NCBI GenBank assembly: GCA_951213105.1
Contig: OX578137.1
Coordinates: 61,950,736-62,014,735 of the forward strand
Length of the DNA: 64,000 bases
Source of the DNA: Amaurobius ferox
Lineage: Eukaryota; Arthropoda; Arachnida; Araneae; Amaurobiidae
Direction of reading: 5' to 3'
Part shown: positions 1-64,000 of the stretch, one piece after another
Layout: every line of letters starts with the position of its first letter
Position numbering within the stretch: the stretch's first letter is position 1
Notes under the pieces: generated by a model
The model's database searches: none
Told to the model about the DNA's origin: nothing
The model's input: only the letters and a program-made list of their open reading frames with translations
Made by a program: the position numbers and the translations under genes

Positions 1-411
1 CCCAGGACAGACTGGCCCAATAAAATTGAAAATAAAAATTATTAAAATGTGCCATAAAATACAATGACATACAGATTTTCATATTACTTTGATTAATGGA
101 ACTTGATTAGGTAGGGCCTCAGATTTGAATCACACTGATAAACAAACAAACAAGCAAACACCAGATCAAGTTGAATGAAAGGTTATAGAAATGGGGTCTA
201 TTTTTCAGTTGAATTTCATTCGGAATCATAATTTGAACTATTCATCATATAAGATTGATTAGTATTGTTTACTTTATCTGTTTACACAGTAGTACAGCTT
301 TTCCGTTCTTTTTGCCCATTATGGTAACTACATTGCTGTGACTTTTTTGCAAATTACGTTAATTTCACCATTTTGTTTTTCTAAATATTAATATATGTTT
401 AAATCGCTTAG

Positions 412-63870
<63,459 letters not shown>

Positions 63871-64000
63871 GTAAGATATATTATGCTTTGTAATTATAGC
63901 TTCAATAAATTGCATTGTATGAGTTCGGCTTAGGATGATAAGACCATAAACTTAATAAAAGTTACTTTCTATCGAATTTGAAAAATTGTTGCTCTGAGAG

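Overview
This window looks like eukaryotic, visibly AT-rich genomic DNA, most likely from an arthropod and probably an arachnid (spider-like). The evidence is one large intron-rich gene with GT-AG introns, and introns filled with Tc1-type, Penelope-like, jockey/RTE-like, Helitron-like and tRNA-SINE-like repeats. The RNase H fragment at 30914-31491 and the SINE resemble sequences I associate with spiders. That attribution rests on family knowledge and was not searched.

There is one host gene. Twenty-one exons on the + strand, from 412 to 63870, encode about 1,037 codons of the middle of a VPS13A/C-type intermembrane lipid-transfer protein (Vps13). Exon phases match at all 20 junctions and give one uninterrupted reading frame. 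Neither the start codon nor the stop codon lies in the window. Introns range from 77 bp (51588-51664) to about 9.9 kb (53759-63700).

Layout of the repeats: 412-20838, exons 1-8, with a TTAA-flanked piggyBac-like MITE in intron 2 and an inverted pair of an unclassified repeat (family A) in intron 4. 21184-26200, a TA-flanked inverted-repeat MITE with a family A copy nested inside, then diverged tandem repeats of about 450 bp. 26560-31863, tandem repeats, an old tRNA-SINE and a jockey-like LINE tail. 31987-36131, AT microsatellites, another inverted-repeat MITE and a 36-bp tandem duplication of the exon 12 splice acceptor. 38109-39576, a Penelope-like fragment with inverted terminal repeats that each carry a hammerhead-like core. 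42165-42960, a SINE tail and a LINE reverse-transcriptase tail. 45507-50684, a Tc1-like element split by a 3.8-kb element with 73-bp inverted ends and a 10-bp target duplication. 53817-54380, a 295-bp tandem duplication. 55053-61054, a palindromic Helitron complex carrying tandem tRNA-SINE arrays. 61514-63049, a second, decayed Tc1-like element.

The host biology is one lipid-transfer protein. Everything else is intronic and appears non-autonomous or decayed. The most unusual structure is the Helitron complex: a complete 2,794-bp element (TC start, hairpin then CTAG end, A/T flanks) carrying eight SINE units lies opposite a reverse-oriented relative carrying six. The Vps13 pre-mRNA would therefore contain a very long hairpin.
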